DNA from: Aureimonas sp. AU12
GTDB lineage: Bacteria; Pseudomonadota; Alphaproteobacteria; Rhizobiales; Rhizobiaceae
DNA length: 64,000 nt
NCBI RefSeq assembly: GCF_001463705.1
Contig: NZ_BBWH01000029.1
Coordinates: 19,564 to 83,563, forward strand
Direction of reading: 5' to 3'
A model generated the notes under the pieces. The model worked only from the letters and a program-made list of their open reading frames with translations. It did not search any database and was not told the DNA's origin. This document shows positions 28,486-37,279 of the stretch, piece after piece (position 1 is the stretch's first letter; every line of letters begins with the position of its first letter). Position numbers and translations under genes: made by a program.

Positions 28486-29332
28486 CTAGGCCCTGTTGAC
28501 AATGTCCTTCAGCCACATGCGCGATGCAGCGAGGCAGAGGAAGGCCAGGAAGGATTTGGCGGTTTTGTCGTATCGCGTTGCGATGCGCCGAGCCTGCTTC
28601 AGCCGGTTGAACATGCGCTCGATCCGATTGCGATCCTGATACTGACGGAAATTGCAGGCAGCCGGTGTTCGACGGGTGGCCTTGGGTGGGATCACCGGCA
28701 TGACGCCCTTCAGAAGCAAGGAGTGACGATCCTCGTCGCCGTCGTAGCCTTTGTCGGCGAGCATCAGGCGCGGCTTGCCTACCGGCATGGCCAGAAGGGC
28801 GGGAACGGCTTGGTAATCGGAGGTCTCTCCGCCCGTCAGCACGAAGCCAAGAGGGTGTCATTGACCGTCTGCACGGGCATGGATCTTCAACGTAAAACCG
28901 CCGCGGCTTCGACCAAAGCCCTGCGTATGGGTCCCCCTTCAGCGCCCGCTGCCTGCGAATGGCCGAGAACGGTGGTGGAGTCGATCATGTGCTGCTAGTC
29001 GTCGGTCAGCCCCAGCTCCACGAGCGTCTCCAGCATGGCGTCCCAGATGCCCTGTTCGGCCCAGCTCCTGAACCTCACGCAGACTGATTCCACTTGCCGT
29101 AACCCTCGTGCATGTCGCGCCATGGGCAGCCGGCGTGCAGGACAAACAGCATGCCATAGAGGAAGCGGCGGTTGTCATGCGATGGACGAGCCTTGCGACC
29201 TCGTTCGCTCGGCAAAAGCTCGCCGATGATGGCCCATTCTTCGTCCGACAGATCGCCTCGCGCCAATGCAGCCTCCCTAAAAGGAAGCTTTGAATCACGC
29301 TTCAGACGAGCTGGGAATCCAACGGGCGTCAT
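28486..29332 (-). pseudogene. IS5-family transposase, broken
   Basis: Read on the minus strand, the N-terminal segment (start 29332) 'LSDEEWAIIGELLPSERGRKARPSHDNRRFLYGMLFVLHAGCPWRDM' is typical IS5 (IS427-like). It runs to KWNQSA and stops. A -1 shift resumes 'VRFRSWAEQGIWDAMLETLVELGLTDD', which meets an in-frame TAG (28995-28997). The frame then continues 'QHMIDSTTVLGHSQ', and a further shift leads to the intact C-terminal segment 'LADKGYDGDEDR...RNRIERMFNRLK'. At least three lesions mean no functional transposase. GGCCCTGTTGACAAT near 28489 may be the 3' terminal repeat; the other end is not found. Confidence 0.85.
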
Positions 29333-29407
29333 AGAGCGTCACTGGCTGTGGTCGTGCCCTTTGGCGCACTCGTGCTGCATCAGGGATGCGGCCGCGCCTG
29401 CTGACGC

Positions 29408-30280
29408 TCACGGGCTGTCCACAGAGTAGATGCGGCAGCTTTCCAGCTTCGTAAACATTCGATCGCTAACGAGGTCGATCGTGCCACCTGGTTTTAGCAG
29501 GTAGTCTTGGGATTTCTGAAGCATCGGGGAGGTTGTGAACGTCGCGCGTACCCCTTGGCCCTGCTGGCACGTGAAGCGGACTGCCGTGAACGCCGTACTA
29601 GTGTCGTTGATCACATGGAACCGCGCAAGGCCGCTGCCGCTGATTTGCTCGACGCTGAACGATGGCACCACCACTGGCGATTGCCGGAACCGAGCTTCAG
29701 CAATCTGGCACTGCGTTCGTGCGAGATCGTACCGGTAAGTGTCGCGGATGCTGAGCGACAGACGACGTTCGCCTGTGCCTTCCCCTGGTGGCAGCCAGAA
29801 GAAGCCAGCAACGGCGGTCATCCACGGCTGTTCTACCGGTTCGCCATTGCCGTAGTAGCCCTGGCAGGCGACACGCGCATGCTCCAGCCAGTCGTGGCTG
29901 CGGTTGATCGCCTCCGCCATGACTGTCTCCCCGGTAAGTCGGAACCTGAAGTCCACGGGGATAGCGGTGGTCACCTCATACGTGGGGTTCTTGGGCAGAA
30001 CGCGATCAAACACCGGCTCCATCATCACCACGCCGATCAGGGCGGTAATGACGATACCGCCGGCCAGACTTCCGCTGTCCCATTGCTGGGCTGACACGGC
30101 AAAGCCGACGACTGCCAGTGCCACGAACCCATAGATGACAATCCGGACCGGCTCCACGTTCAGCCAAGTGACCGCTACGTAGCCGATGGCGATTACCGCG
30201 AGCACGGTCCAGAACCGCGCGACCGCGATGTGAAACGGCAGCGCCAGCAGCCGAAACACGATATCGATGTTGCGGATCAA
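29408..30280 (-). CDS. Hypothetical membrane-anchored protein
   Basis: 290 residues. Three hydrophobic segments fill the N-terminal third: 'FWTVLAVIAIGYVAVTWL' near 24, 'IVIYGFVALAVVGFAVSA' near 47 and 'GGIVITALIGVVMM' near 73. The remaining ~200 residues look extracytoplasmic and beta-rich, with a few Cys that could pair. No known family is recognised. The start overlaps the stop of the 84-residue gene upstream by 4 bp (ATGA), so both are made together. It lies in the putative defence block and could be the membrane effector of that small cluster, though that is speculative. Confidence 0.6.
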   Translation of the reverse strand: MIRNIDIVFRLLALPFHIAVARFWTVLAVIAIGYVAVTWLNVEPVRIVIYGFVALAVVGFAVSAQQWDSGSLAGGIVITALIGVVMMEPVFDRVLPKNPTYEVTTAIPVDFRFRLTGETVMAEAINRSHDWLEHARVACQGYYGNGEPVEQPWMTAVAGFFWLPPGEGTGERRLSLSIRDTYRYDLARTQCQIAEARFRQSPVVVPSFSVEQISGSGLARFHVINDTSTAFTAVRFTCQQGQGVRATFTTSPMLQKSQDYLLKPGGTIDLVSDRMFTKLESCRIYSVDSP

Positions 30281-30531
30281 TGCTGGACCGGCTCTTCATG
30301 CGGGAGACTTGGCCGCCCCTCGTACGCGCCGATGCTCCAGCTCAAGAGAATGATCCCGCTCTTGCGGATCGCGGTCTCTGCGGTCTTGATCGTGTGGAGC
30401 AGAAGGGTCTTCTGCGCCTCAGGAATGCCGGACCCGCTGATGGTCGCCGCGGCCTTTGCGTGAACCCCGCCGAGAACGGCGAAGTCCCTCATCAGATCCT
30501 GGGTAAGGTCCCGAGCTTCCGCATCGGTCAT
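30277..30531 (-). CDS. Small hypothetical protein coupled to membrane gene
   Basis: 84 residues, mostly helical: 'MTDAEARDLTQDLMRDFAVLGGVHAKAAATI', then 'TLLLHTIKTAETAIRKSGIILLSWSIGAYEG', which could be a short amphipathic or re-entrant helix. No family is recognised. It is translationally coupled (4-bp overlap) to the membrane protein gene and lies 23 bp after the DUF6641-like gene, so the three genes form one minus-strand unit. Confidence 0.55.
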   Translation of the reverse strand: MTDAEARDLTQDLMRDFAVLGGVHAKAAATISGSGIPEAQKTLLLHTIKTAETAIRKSGIILLSWSIGAYEGRPSLPHEEPVQH

Positions 30532-30554
30532 GCTCGTGGCCCTGCGAACCGCGC

Positions 30555-31004
30555 TCAGGCCGCTGTCTTTCGCAGGAGCTGACCCCGCTCCGCCGCCGCC
30601 GCCGCAAGCTGGGCGTCAAGCTCCCCCGCGTTGACCGCTTGGATCAGCGTGTCGATGATCCCCGGCAGCTTTGCGAATTCGCCCACTTCAATCGCGTTCT
30701 TGCCCTTGGCAAGTTCGATTGCCTTGCCCGCATAGCGCAAGGCAAAGAAGCACTGCCCCGCTGCGTTCTCGAACCAGCCATTTCGGAACCGCTTTCGCTG
30801 CTCCAACTGAATGCGTTCACCTGCCTCGTTCTTGCGCGTGACCATGTGGGTCGGCGCGTAATGCTGTCCCGCGAGCTTGGCCTCGGCCGCCCGCTTCTGC
30901 TCGAACAGGCCCTCAACTACCTTATCGCGGGCGCGCTTCACTGGATCCGCCTGGGCGTGCACCGGCTCTGCGTGGGCCAGCTTAAGCGTCTTGAGATGTG
31001 CCAT
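30555..31004 (-). CDS. DUF6641-like protein
   Basis: 149 residues. It begins 'MAHLKTLKLAHAEP', has 'PVKRARDKVVEGLFEQKRAAEAKLAG' and ends in a charged helical tail. The layout matches the DUF6641 group of small plasmid- and island-borne proteins with no known activity. GGAGGA five bases before the ATG at 31004 fixes the start; an upstream in-frame start at 31067 lacks a ribosome site. It leads a unit with the 84-residue and membrane genes. A DNA- or RNA-associated role is suggested only by its basic composition. Confidence 0.6.
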   Translation of the reverse strand: MAHLKTLKLAHAEPVHAQADPVKRARDKVVEGLFEQKRAAEAKLAGQHYAPTHMVTRKNEAGERIQLEQRKRFRNGWFENAAGQCFFALRYAGKAIELAKGKNAIEVGEFAKLPGIIDTLIQAVNAGELDAQLAAAAAERGQLLRKTAA

Positions 31005-31111
31005 GTGGTCCTCCGTGAAATCGTTTCCGATCTCCGGACTACAGCCAGAACGGCAAAAAGCGACCAAAGACTGTGCTTTGTCGTCGTCCCAATTATTCTA
31101 AAAACTTATAA

Positions 31112-32248
31112 TTAGGCGATAGCTGCCTTGGCGACTTCCTGGCCCATGAATTCCGAAGCCATGAGGTATAAGAACTGCACTGGCTGATTGGCAAAGAATT
31201 CGAACACAAACGGACCTATTGGGCTTCGCAGAATGAAATCAAATTGCTCCGGCTTGTAGCGTGTAATAGATCCAAAGTAATAAGTAGCGAGATACATTGT
31301 TAGAAGCTGGTTCATAAGAAATTGGGTCGACGAGGCATGATAGACATAATACTTACGATAGGGTGGAACCGCTGTAACTGACCTCCACAATCTCGACCGG
31401 GTCATTTTGCTAAGCGGTTCCAAAGATTGAGATGGGCGGTGGCTATACGCGACAGCGTTTGTCATTTCGGCCTCGATGATCCGTCGGCCGTCGATCGTAT
31501 GCTCGCATTTTACGTTTCGCCAGATCTGGGCGTCGCTTAAATTCTTGGACAGTCCTGCCATAGGATAGCCTAGACGGGTGAAATCGTCAGCGTAGGCCCT
31601 CGCCCTTATCCAGGCCTCTTTGGCTGCCGGGGCGTGCATGTACTCAAGGCGTTCCACGCTTATAAAACGCTCAATTAACCCCTCCGCGTGGCTGAAGACC
31701 CGGTGTCCGATCAAAATCTGGCCAAGGAAGTCCTGCGATCGCATTTGAATATGCGTATTTCCGGCAGCCGGCACCGGCAAGATCGCGTTGATTGCATTGG
31801 CGAACATTGCGAACGCACTCACGCCCGGGTTCTGCGTAATATCTATAGATACGTGGCCGTGGATCGCGCCCTGCGTGATGGGTAGTTTCTCCGAGAGCCC
31901 ATGCCTAACTGTTCCTAGAGCGGTGCCAAGCTTCTTCACAATAAGACACTTTGCAAGGTTCAGGAACGAGTAATAGAGGAGAAGCGGTTTGGCCGCGTTT
32001 ACTTCGGAACTTTGAGCTGCGGTGAAGAAGTCTCGTGCCTGGTTCGAAAACGCTAGTGCCTGCCGCTGGGCGTTGGGGTCGCTAATTCTCTCGAGTTCGT
32101 GCCTGATGATATTCCAGGGCTGGGTCGCGAACATCGTGGAGTGAAGACCCTCCCGCGTAGCGCCGTGATAGGTAGGAAAGAAGGAGAAGGCAGCCGGCCG
32201 TTTCCTAATATGAATGATCTCACCTTCGCGTGGATCTTGCAGCTTCAA
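31112..32248 (-). CDS. YaaC-like protein
   Basis: 378 residues, helical, markedly AT-rich compared with the host. The section 'ALAFSNQARDFFTAAQSSEVNAAKPLLLYYSFLNLAKCLIV' and the C-terminal 'PFVFEFFANQPVQFLYLMASEF' fit the YaaC family, which in Bacillus is encoded near the origin and is of unknown function, and which is frequent in islands. The start codon is TTG with AGGAGG five bases before it; no in-frame ATG is better. No catalytic motif is visible. It lies 108 bp upstream of the DUF6641-like unit on the same strand. Confidence 0.65.
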   Translation of the reverse strand: MKLQDPREGEIIHIRKRPAAFSFFPTYHGATREGLHSTMFATQPWNIIRHELERISDPNAQRQALAFSNQARDFFTAAQSSEVNAAKPLLLYYSFLNLAKCLIVKKLGTALGTVRHGLSEKLPITQGAIHGHVSIDITQNPGVSAFAMFANAINAILPVPAAGNTHIQMRSQDFLGQILIGHRVFSHAEGLIERFISVERLEYMHAPAAKEAWIRARAYADDFTRLGYPMAGLSKNLSDAQIWRNVKCEHTIDGRRIIEAEMTNAVAYSHRPSQSLEPLSKMTRSRLWRSVTAVPPYRKYYVYHASSTQFLMNQLLTMYLATYYFGSITRYKPEQFDFILRSPIGPFVFEFFANQPVQFLYLMASEFMGQEVAKAAIA

Positions 32249-32342
32249 TTCATCCTCCTCGCCACCAGGACGCGTTGTCGACCCTGAACGAAGCCTTGCT
32301 CCTTAGAAAGTCCCAAAAGCGATATCAGCCTGCCTCGTCGAG

Positions 32343-32365
32343 AAAAAAGCGGCCGCGCCGCCGCT
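32343..32365 (-). terminator. Orphan leftward intrinsic terminator
   Basis: On the minus strand AGCGGC-GGCGCG-GCCGCT is followed by a run of T. It lies in the 332-bp gap 32249-32580, where no protein gene is supported and no minus-strand gene ends. It points to an unannotated leftward transcript starting between about 32400 and 32580. Confidence 0.5.
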
Positions 32366-32580
32366 GTGAAAATCATTTACCGGACATGAGAGTGTCTGAC
32401 ATGCCTCTATTACTAAAGCGGCATTGGGCGTGTAGCCTGTAGCGGTGTGATACCATGGGCAGCCCAGGCCATTTTCCGATAGCGGCTCCTTTCCGTTGCA
32501 TCCTTCCTGATGCCACACGGTGCGCAGTTCTTTAACAATGCCAGATCCGTGTGCGACACTTTCACGGGGGGTAAATATCG

Positions 32581-33936
32581 ATGTTCAAGGTCTATCGGAT
32601 CAGGCACCTCAATCATGAGGGAGCGGAGTTGAAGTCATATGTCGGCTTGACAGCGAGAACGTTGGCTAGACGAAAGGACGCCCATATCAACGAGGCAAGC
32701 CGGGCTAAGCGTAGCATTCACTCACTTTCGCTTGGTGCAGCGATACGTGCGGAGATCAGGAGCGCCAACAACCCTCATGAACACTTTCAGATCGAACTGC
32801 TCGAGGAATACGGCACAGTCCACGCGATGCTGGAGGGCGAAGGGCGCTGGATCGAGGAACTAGGAACGATGGCGCCCAACGGCTACAATCTGATGCCGGG
32901 GGGATGCAGTGCTGGCGGGCCAAGCAATTCTAAGCCCATGCGCCTGCTCGTTGATAATGTTCTCGTGGAGTTTCCGTCTATTAAAGCAGCAGCCCAAGTC
33001 CGGGCTCGGGAACTCGAAAAAGACCTCGACCGCTTCGTTGGCATGGTGTTCATGCGCATCCAGAATGGTTGGACACATGCAGAAGCGTTGGAGTTTGAAT
33101 CGCATGAGGACGGCCGTGGAACCGAGCTGAGCCGCAAGGCACGTGCCGACGGGGAAAATGTAGCCACGGTGCGTTCGCGGGCCCACCGTGAACGGATCAA
33201 AACCACTGCGGTGGCCATTCCCCGGGGATTCAATCTGCCGGCTCCTGATGGATCAGGTCGTAAGGTACCGATCAAAGAATTTGCCGAAATGTCCGGCGTA
33301 TCCCAATCAACAGTTATGCATCGCCTTCATCAGATCGTGGGATCGATCGATGCCATGGCGTCGGCGGACACCATAGACCATCTAATCAGGAAGCAGGACC
33401 GCGTAAAGCCAATCGTCGTGCGCCTCCCCGACGGCACGCTTGTCGAAGGCAGCCGCAACCATTTGGCGAAAGAGTTCTCCGAGGGTGCGTACGCGAGCTA
33501 TCGGACAATTCATAACCTTGGTTATCAAGCGTTGCGCACTCGGCTGCGCAAAAGCGGCGACCGAGCGTCAAACGACGAGCATCTTTGCGCCCTGGGGGTC
33601 ACCGCCCCCAAGTCTGATGTCCCGCGGTTAATCGTGGCAGAGCCAGTTCATCGGCGTAAGCTGAAGGCAGGTGAATATCTCTTGACGGCCGATGACGGCC
33701 GGCAGCTGCGCTTCGTCAAGCAGATGGATTTCGTGCGTGAATGCGTGAAAGCCCTTGAACAGCTTGGACGTATGCCTCAACAAACCGAAACTCGCAGGCT
33801 GCGTGATAAGAGCCTGCAGTCGCGGATTACCTGGATGATGGGACGCCACTCCCCAACAGAGATCGCACGCCACCTGGGCGTCCTCGAGTGCCTCTTCGAC
33901 GACGTCAGCTTCGAGGTGGCGAATTCGACAGAGTAA
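32581..33936 (+). CDS. GIY-YIG-domain protein with repeated C-terminal DNA-binding modules
   Basis: 451 residues. The N-terminal ~105 residues form a GIY-YIG nuclease-like domain: 'FKVYRIRHL' and 'SYVGLT' (GIY/YIG strands), catalytic-type Arg in 'LARRKDAH' and Glu in 'EGEGRWIEELGT', ending 'PNGYNLMPGG'. The remaining ~340 residues contain several short modules in which a beta pair (for example 'RLLVDNVLVEFPSI', 'VVRLPDGTLVEGS', 'LLTADDGRQLRFV') precedes a helix-turn-helix ('EFAEMSGVSQSTVMHRLHQI'), like NUMOD-type repeats of homing endonucleases. It may be a homing or defence nuclease. A GGGGGG stretch precedes the ATG. Confidence 0.72.
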   Translation: MFKVYRIRHLNHEGAELKSYVGLTARTLARRKDAHINEASRAKRSIHSLSLGAAIRAEIRSANNPHEHFQIELLEEYGTVHAMLEGEGRWIEELGTMAPNGYNLMPGGCSAGGPSNSKPMRLLVDNVLVEFPSIKAAAQVRARELEKDLDRFVGMVFMRIQNGWTHAEALEFESHEDGRGTELSRKARADGENVATVRSRAHRERIKTTAVAIPRGFNLPAPDGSGRKVPIKEFAEMSGVSQSTVMHRLHQIVGSIDAMASADTIDHLIRKQDRVKPIVVRLPDGTLVEGSRNHLAKEFSEGAYASYRTIHNLGYQALRTRLRKSGDRASNDEHLCALGVTAPKSDVPRLIVAEPVHRRKLKAGEYLLTADDGRQLRFVKQMDFVRECVKALEQLGRMPQQTETRRLRDKSLQSRITWMMGRHSPTEIARHLGVLECLFDDVSFEVANSTE

Positions 33937-34049
33937 GCCGCTGTTATAGAAGACAGCGTTCTGCAGCTCGTCACCCTGGACGACCTACCTGCCGTTCAGT
34001 GCTTCAGACGGTGCTTTGCTGCTCCACCTGCTGAGCAGGGCATTGCGGA

Positions 34050-34247
34050 CGCACCAGCTTAGGCACCACCACCAACCTAAGCTTCAGCGATAGGGCCGCG
34101 GTCTTTGGCGATCCGAAGACGACCACCGCGCTGCTCGATCGCCTCACTCACCACTACCACATCCTAGGGAGTAGAAACGACAGCTTCCGCTTCAAAATAG
34201 CTCAGCTGAGCCCTAGAAACCGACAAGGGAGAGAACGCGGAACTTGA
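34050..34247 (+). pseudogene. IS21-family IstB helper, 3' remnant
   Basis: In one frame ending at TGA 34245-34247 the translation reads '[33 protein letters not shown]...NDSFRFK', a close match to the C-terminal end of IS21 IstB ATPases ('TNLSF..W..[19 protein letters not shown]'). The ATPase core and the transposase gene are missing. This is the only recognisable item in the 674-bp gap 33937-34610; the rest, to about 34350, may be the IS end. Confidence 0.8.
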
Positions 34248-34610
34248 TCTCCATTTGACCAGTCCAACATTATCGAAGCCGGATCAGTTCTTGATGGAAA
34301 TTTTGGGTCAGCTCTCGTTGGAAATCGACAGTGGAGGTTAACGACAACGTTCACGGTGTGATGGCGTCACGATCGGACGACGATCCGTGCATACCACCCG
34401 GCATCGAGAACGCGCCCGTGTTGCGCGCATTGGCTTGCGTTCGCGGACTCAATGAGACAGGCTGAGGAAAGCGAACGCTTAGTGCCACTTCCGGTTAAAA
34501 CCCGTCATCTGCAGTAAGTCCGCTCTTGTTTAGATCTGCCCAGTAGCGGACCGACAGCAACCGGCGCGCATGAAACGCTTCGAAATTGTTTACTCGCTAA
34601 ACTCTTTGCA

Positions 34611-35957
34611 TCAGCCGAGAGGCCGCTGCTTGAGCCAATCCGGTGTCAGCATGCTGATGGTGCTGGTAGGCAGGAACTTGGAGTAAAACTTGTCGATCAT
34701 CGTGGTGGAAGTGCCGGTATTGCGGGCCAGCATATGCACGTCCACGCCGCCGTGGATTTGTTCCGTGATATACAGGTGGCGGAATGAGAAGCTATCCCGG
34801 CGACGACCCTCACGGTTGAACCGGAGCTTTGCGGCTTCCAGCAGCTCGATCATGCCCTTCTTGTAAGAGGCAGCGCGTTCGCCCGCGCGGTTCGTGAACA
34901 CGGCATCATCCGCGCCGGGCTCGCGGCCGATCTCCAGCATGCAGATGTTGCAAAGCAGGTTGAAGTACGTCAGCGCCTCGGGCTGTGCGACCATCTCGCG
35001 GGCTTTGCCCTTGCCCCGGACATGTAGGACGATGGCATCGGCCGTCATGCCGTCTTGGATCTCGAAGCTGCGGGGTACGACATCACCCCAGTCCAGATTT
35101 TTAAGTTCCGTGGGTCGCATGCCAGTGAACCCGGCGATCATGCAGAAGCAGTGGAGCTTGATCCGGTCCAAATAGATGCGCTGATTGCGCCCGCGCTCGT
35201 CGTCCTCCTTGATGCGCTTGCCCGGCTGGTAATTGGGGTTCTGTTCGAACTCCGCGACGCGTAGCTCGCTGACCTTCTTCAGGTGTGCGAACTCCTCCAG
35301 CGTGAAACCCGGCCGGGAGCGATCCCGACGTGTGGTGTCTTTGGGCGGCTGGATCAGCGGAACCGTCTTCACAAAGCCCGTGCGCTTCCCAAAATCGAAC
35401 AGCTGGCCCAGCAGCCAGCCCTCCAGCTTGAGAGTGGCCGGCGAGGGTGACTTCTCCTTCACCGGACGCACGATGCGCGCTGGCGGGCCTACGTCGTCTT
35501 TCTTGCGGCGGAAATACACGATGCTGGGGTCTTTCGAACCCGGACCGGTCAGCCAGAACTCTCGCCGCCAGTCCCAATAGCGCTCGATATCCGCAGAGGT
35601 GATGGCGCTCATTAGGCGAGGGCCGAAATAGCCGATGAAAAACCGGCGAATCACTCCGGGGTAGCCTTTGATCTGATACCCAGGTTTGTCGCCGCGTTCC
35701 ACGGCGCGTTCGAGACCCGCGATGTAGTCCTCGGCGATATCGGCAAATTTCTTGTTCGTGACGACCAGCCCGGCTTCAGCAAGTACCCGGCACTTGTGCC
35801 ATTCGGCCTGTGCCCGGCGATGAGCCTCGGTGAGATCCGCCGTCTTCAGGCTCACGCGACGCTGGCCCTGGTTGGGAACGGAGAAACGGGCGTTGATTTG
35901 AGGATTTCCTGGCCGGGTAAATAGCTGGTAGTCGTCGCCACTGAAGATCGTCGGCAT
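34611..35957 (-). CDS. int: Tyrosine site-specific integrase of the island
   Basis: 448 residues. The N-terminal ~100 residues form a basic arm-binding region ('NPQINARFSVPNQGQRRVSLKT'), followed by a core-binding domain and the catalytic domain: Arg I in 'AGFTGMRPTELKNLDWGDV', H-x-x-(R-like) box 'SFRHLYITEQI' and the Tyr nucleophile in 'MIDKFYSKF' near the C-terminus. The gene lies 254 bp from the intact tRNA-Phe and reads away from it, the usual place for a tRNA-targeting integrase. Paired TGYGCTA repeats between gene and tRNA are likely its arm sites. It should catalyse att recombination across the 47-bp repeat. Confidence 0.92.
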   Translation of the reverse strand: MPTIFSGDDYQLFTRPGNPQINARFSVPNQGQRRVSLKTADLTEAHRRAQAEWHKCRVLAEAGLVVTNKKFADIAEDYIAGLERAVERGDKPGYQIKGYPGVIRRFFIGYFGPRLMSAITSADIERYWDWRREFWLTGPGSKDPSIVYFRRKKDDVGPPARIVRPVKEKSPSPATLKLEGWLLGQLFDFGKRTGFVKTVPLIQPPKDTTRRDRSRPGFTLEEFAHLKKVSELRVAEFEQNPNYQPGKRIKEDDERGRNQRIYLDRIKLHCFCMIAGFTGMRPTELKNLDWGDVVPRSFEIQDGMTADAIVLHVRGKGKAREMVAQPEALTYFNLLCNICMLEIGREPGADDAVFTNRAGERAASYKKGMIELLEAAKLRFNREGRRRDSFSFRHLYITEQIHGGVDVHMLARNTGTSTTMIDKFYSKFLPTSTISMLTPDWLKQRPLG

Positions 35958-36043
35958 TAGAGATTGGCCCTGAATGATGCTGATGCTGCGCCATTAACAG
36001 CGCACATTAAGCAGGGTACTTCCAAGTTATTTGCTAATCAAAC

Positions 36044-36060
36044 GCGCTAGGCCTGCGCTA
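36044..36060 (+). repeat. Right arm-type integrase site candidate 1
   Basis: GCGCTAGGCCTGCGCTA: two TGYGCTA-like units 10 bp apart, 87 bp upstream of the integrase start. Same unit and spacing as 10453-10469 and 36109-36125. Confidence 0.5.
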
Positions 36061-36108
36061 CCTAGTATGACGCGCGAACACTTAAACTATTATGGTTAAA
36101 GAGTGCCT

Positions 36109-36125
36109 GTGCTAGGCTGTGCTAA
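36109..36125 (+). repeat. Right arm-type integrase site candidate 2
   Basis: GTGCTAGGCTGTGCTAA, again two TGYGCTA units 10 bp apart, 86 bp from the 47-bp att repeat. A 9-bp inverted repeat GAAAAGCGC/GCGCTTTTC (36129-36163) follows and could be an accessory-protein site. Confidence 0.5.
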
Positions 36126-36210
36126 TTGGAAAAGCGCGAAACGGCCTAGAGCCAGCGCTTTTCGGGCCTGCCGAATTTGCCTCTAACTCATTGTAAATAT
36201 TGAAAAAATA

Positions 36211-36257
36211 GTGGTGCCCAGGGACGGATTCGAACCGCCGACACTGCGATTTTCAAT
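36211..36257 (-). repeat. attR: 47-bp repeat inside tRNA-Phe
   Basis: Second copy of the 47-bp direct repeat; it covers the 3' CCA end to the anticodon loop of the intact tRNA-Phe plus one flanking base. Recombination with 10356-10402 would excise the island and leave the tRNA whole. Confidence 0.92.
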
Positions 36258-36287
36258 CGCATGCTCTACCAACTGAGCTACCCGGGC
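36212..36287 (-). tRNA. tRNA-Phe (GAA)
   Basis: 76 nt with encoded CCA. Acceptor stem GCCCGGG/CCTGGGC (one G-U), D-arm GCTCAGTTGGTAGAGC, anticodon stem TGCGA/TCGCA with loop TTGAAAA (anticodon GAA) and T-arm GGTTCGAATCC. The gene is intact and serves as the integration target of the island; its 3' end faces the island. Confidence 0.97.
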
Positions 36288-36465
36288 GCCGCGAGCGATG
36301 AACAGGACCGGTTGGACCGGCCGGCGTCTCGCTCGGGTTCGGGCCTTATAGGCAAGCCCCATTTGCCTGTCCACCCTTTTTGCGACCGACGCCCGCGCAA
36401 AAAAACCGCCCGCCTTTCGCCTTGCGCTCCTGCCGCCGCTATGGCAATAGGGCCTCCGTCGGCAG

Positions 36466-36540
36466 GCTGCGGTAGCTCAGTGGTAGAGCACTCCATTGGT
36501 AATGGAGAGGTCGAGAGTTCAATCCTCTCTCGCAGCACCA
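36466..36540 (+). tRNA. tRNA-Thr (GGT)
   Basis: 75 nt with encoded CCA. Acceptor stem GCTGCGG/TCGCAGC, D-arm GCTCAGTGGTAGAGC, anticodon stem CTCCA/TGGAG with loop TTGGTAA (anticodon GGT) and T-arm with GAGTTCAATCC. It lies on the opposite strand to tRNA-Phe, 178 bp away, and is followed by a tandem copy of its own 3' end. Confidence 0.97.
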
Positions 36541-36567
36541 TCGGCCCTCTCTCGCAGCACCATCGGC
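36524..36567 (+). repeat. Tandem 22-bp duplication of tRNA-Thr 3' end
   Basis: The 22 bp at 36524-36545 (last 17 nt of tRNA-Thr plus TCGGC) are repeated exactly at 36546-36567. A duplicated tRNA 3' end is what remains when a tRNA-targeting element is lost or collapses; the decayed integrase that follows supports this. Confidence 0.75.
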
Positions 36568-36676
36568 ACCCCTGACCGTACAACTTTTCTGGCGGGCATC
36601 ATGACCTGCTCCGATCGCCTGACATAGAGGTTCTCGGCGCGCTTTGCGGTGGAGACGATGCTTTACTCGCCGCTGA

Positions 36677-37200
36677 TCAGATCGACGGTGGAGCGTAATC
36701 GTCCGGTGTTTGCTTCGCATAGACCTTCTCAATCATCGGCAGCGAGTTGGCGGGCATCTTGGCGACGGTCCAGAGCGGCCCGCCACGCCCGGCCATCTGT
36801 GGGGCCGCGGCATGACTCAGGACGTGCGGACTGATCCCCGTCGCGAGCCGCTTCCGATACTGATTCTCGTCGTTTCGCACGACAAAGCGGGTCTCGTTCG
36901 ACCCGAACCCTGCGGCACCCGCCACGCGCTGCACGGAGGCCCATAGCGCGGCCTGTCTGTCGAGGACCAGGATCACCGTCGCGTTCGTCGGCGGAGCGCT
37001 CCAGCACCGGCAGGAGGGCCTCGGAGACCGGAACGTCGGCTGCTTCGGCGCGATTGGTTCTGCGACGACCATCGCGACCGTGCAAGGAGGGTTGCTGCCG
37101 ATCGAGTTCGCGAGAATTCTCCGACACCGCAGGATCGGATCGCCGCTCCATCTGCCAGACGACCAAGGGCAACCGGGCGTCCGACCGATAGGCGAGTTCA
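36677..37200 (-). pseudogene. Decayed tyrosine integrase next to tRNA-Thr
   Basis: On the minus strand the last ~110 codons read 'TGISPHVLSHAAAPQMAGRGGPLWTVAKMPANSLPMIEKVYAK', clearly the C-terminal box of a phage-type integrase (normally SPHVLRHTAATxMARRGVPLW...GNS..MIEKVYAKH), with the Arg of the HxxR box lost (LSH) and the Tyr kept. A frameshift near 37000 separates this from an upstream piece with 'PVSEALLPVLERSAD'. N-terminal domains are absent. It ends at 36677, about 110 bp from the tRNA-Thr repeat. It is nonfunctional, a relic of an older insertion. Confidence 0.7.
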
Positions 37201-37279
37201 TCGGGAGTGCTTTTGCAGCCGAACCGCTCGGAAGCTGTGCTCGTCGGATATGATCGATGTCCTGTCCAACGTTTTCATC

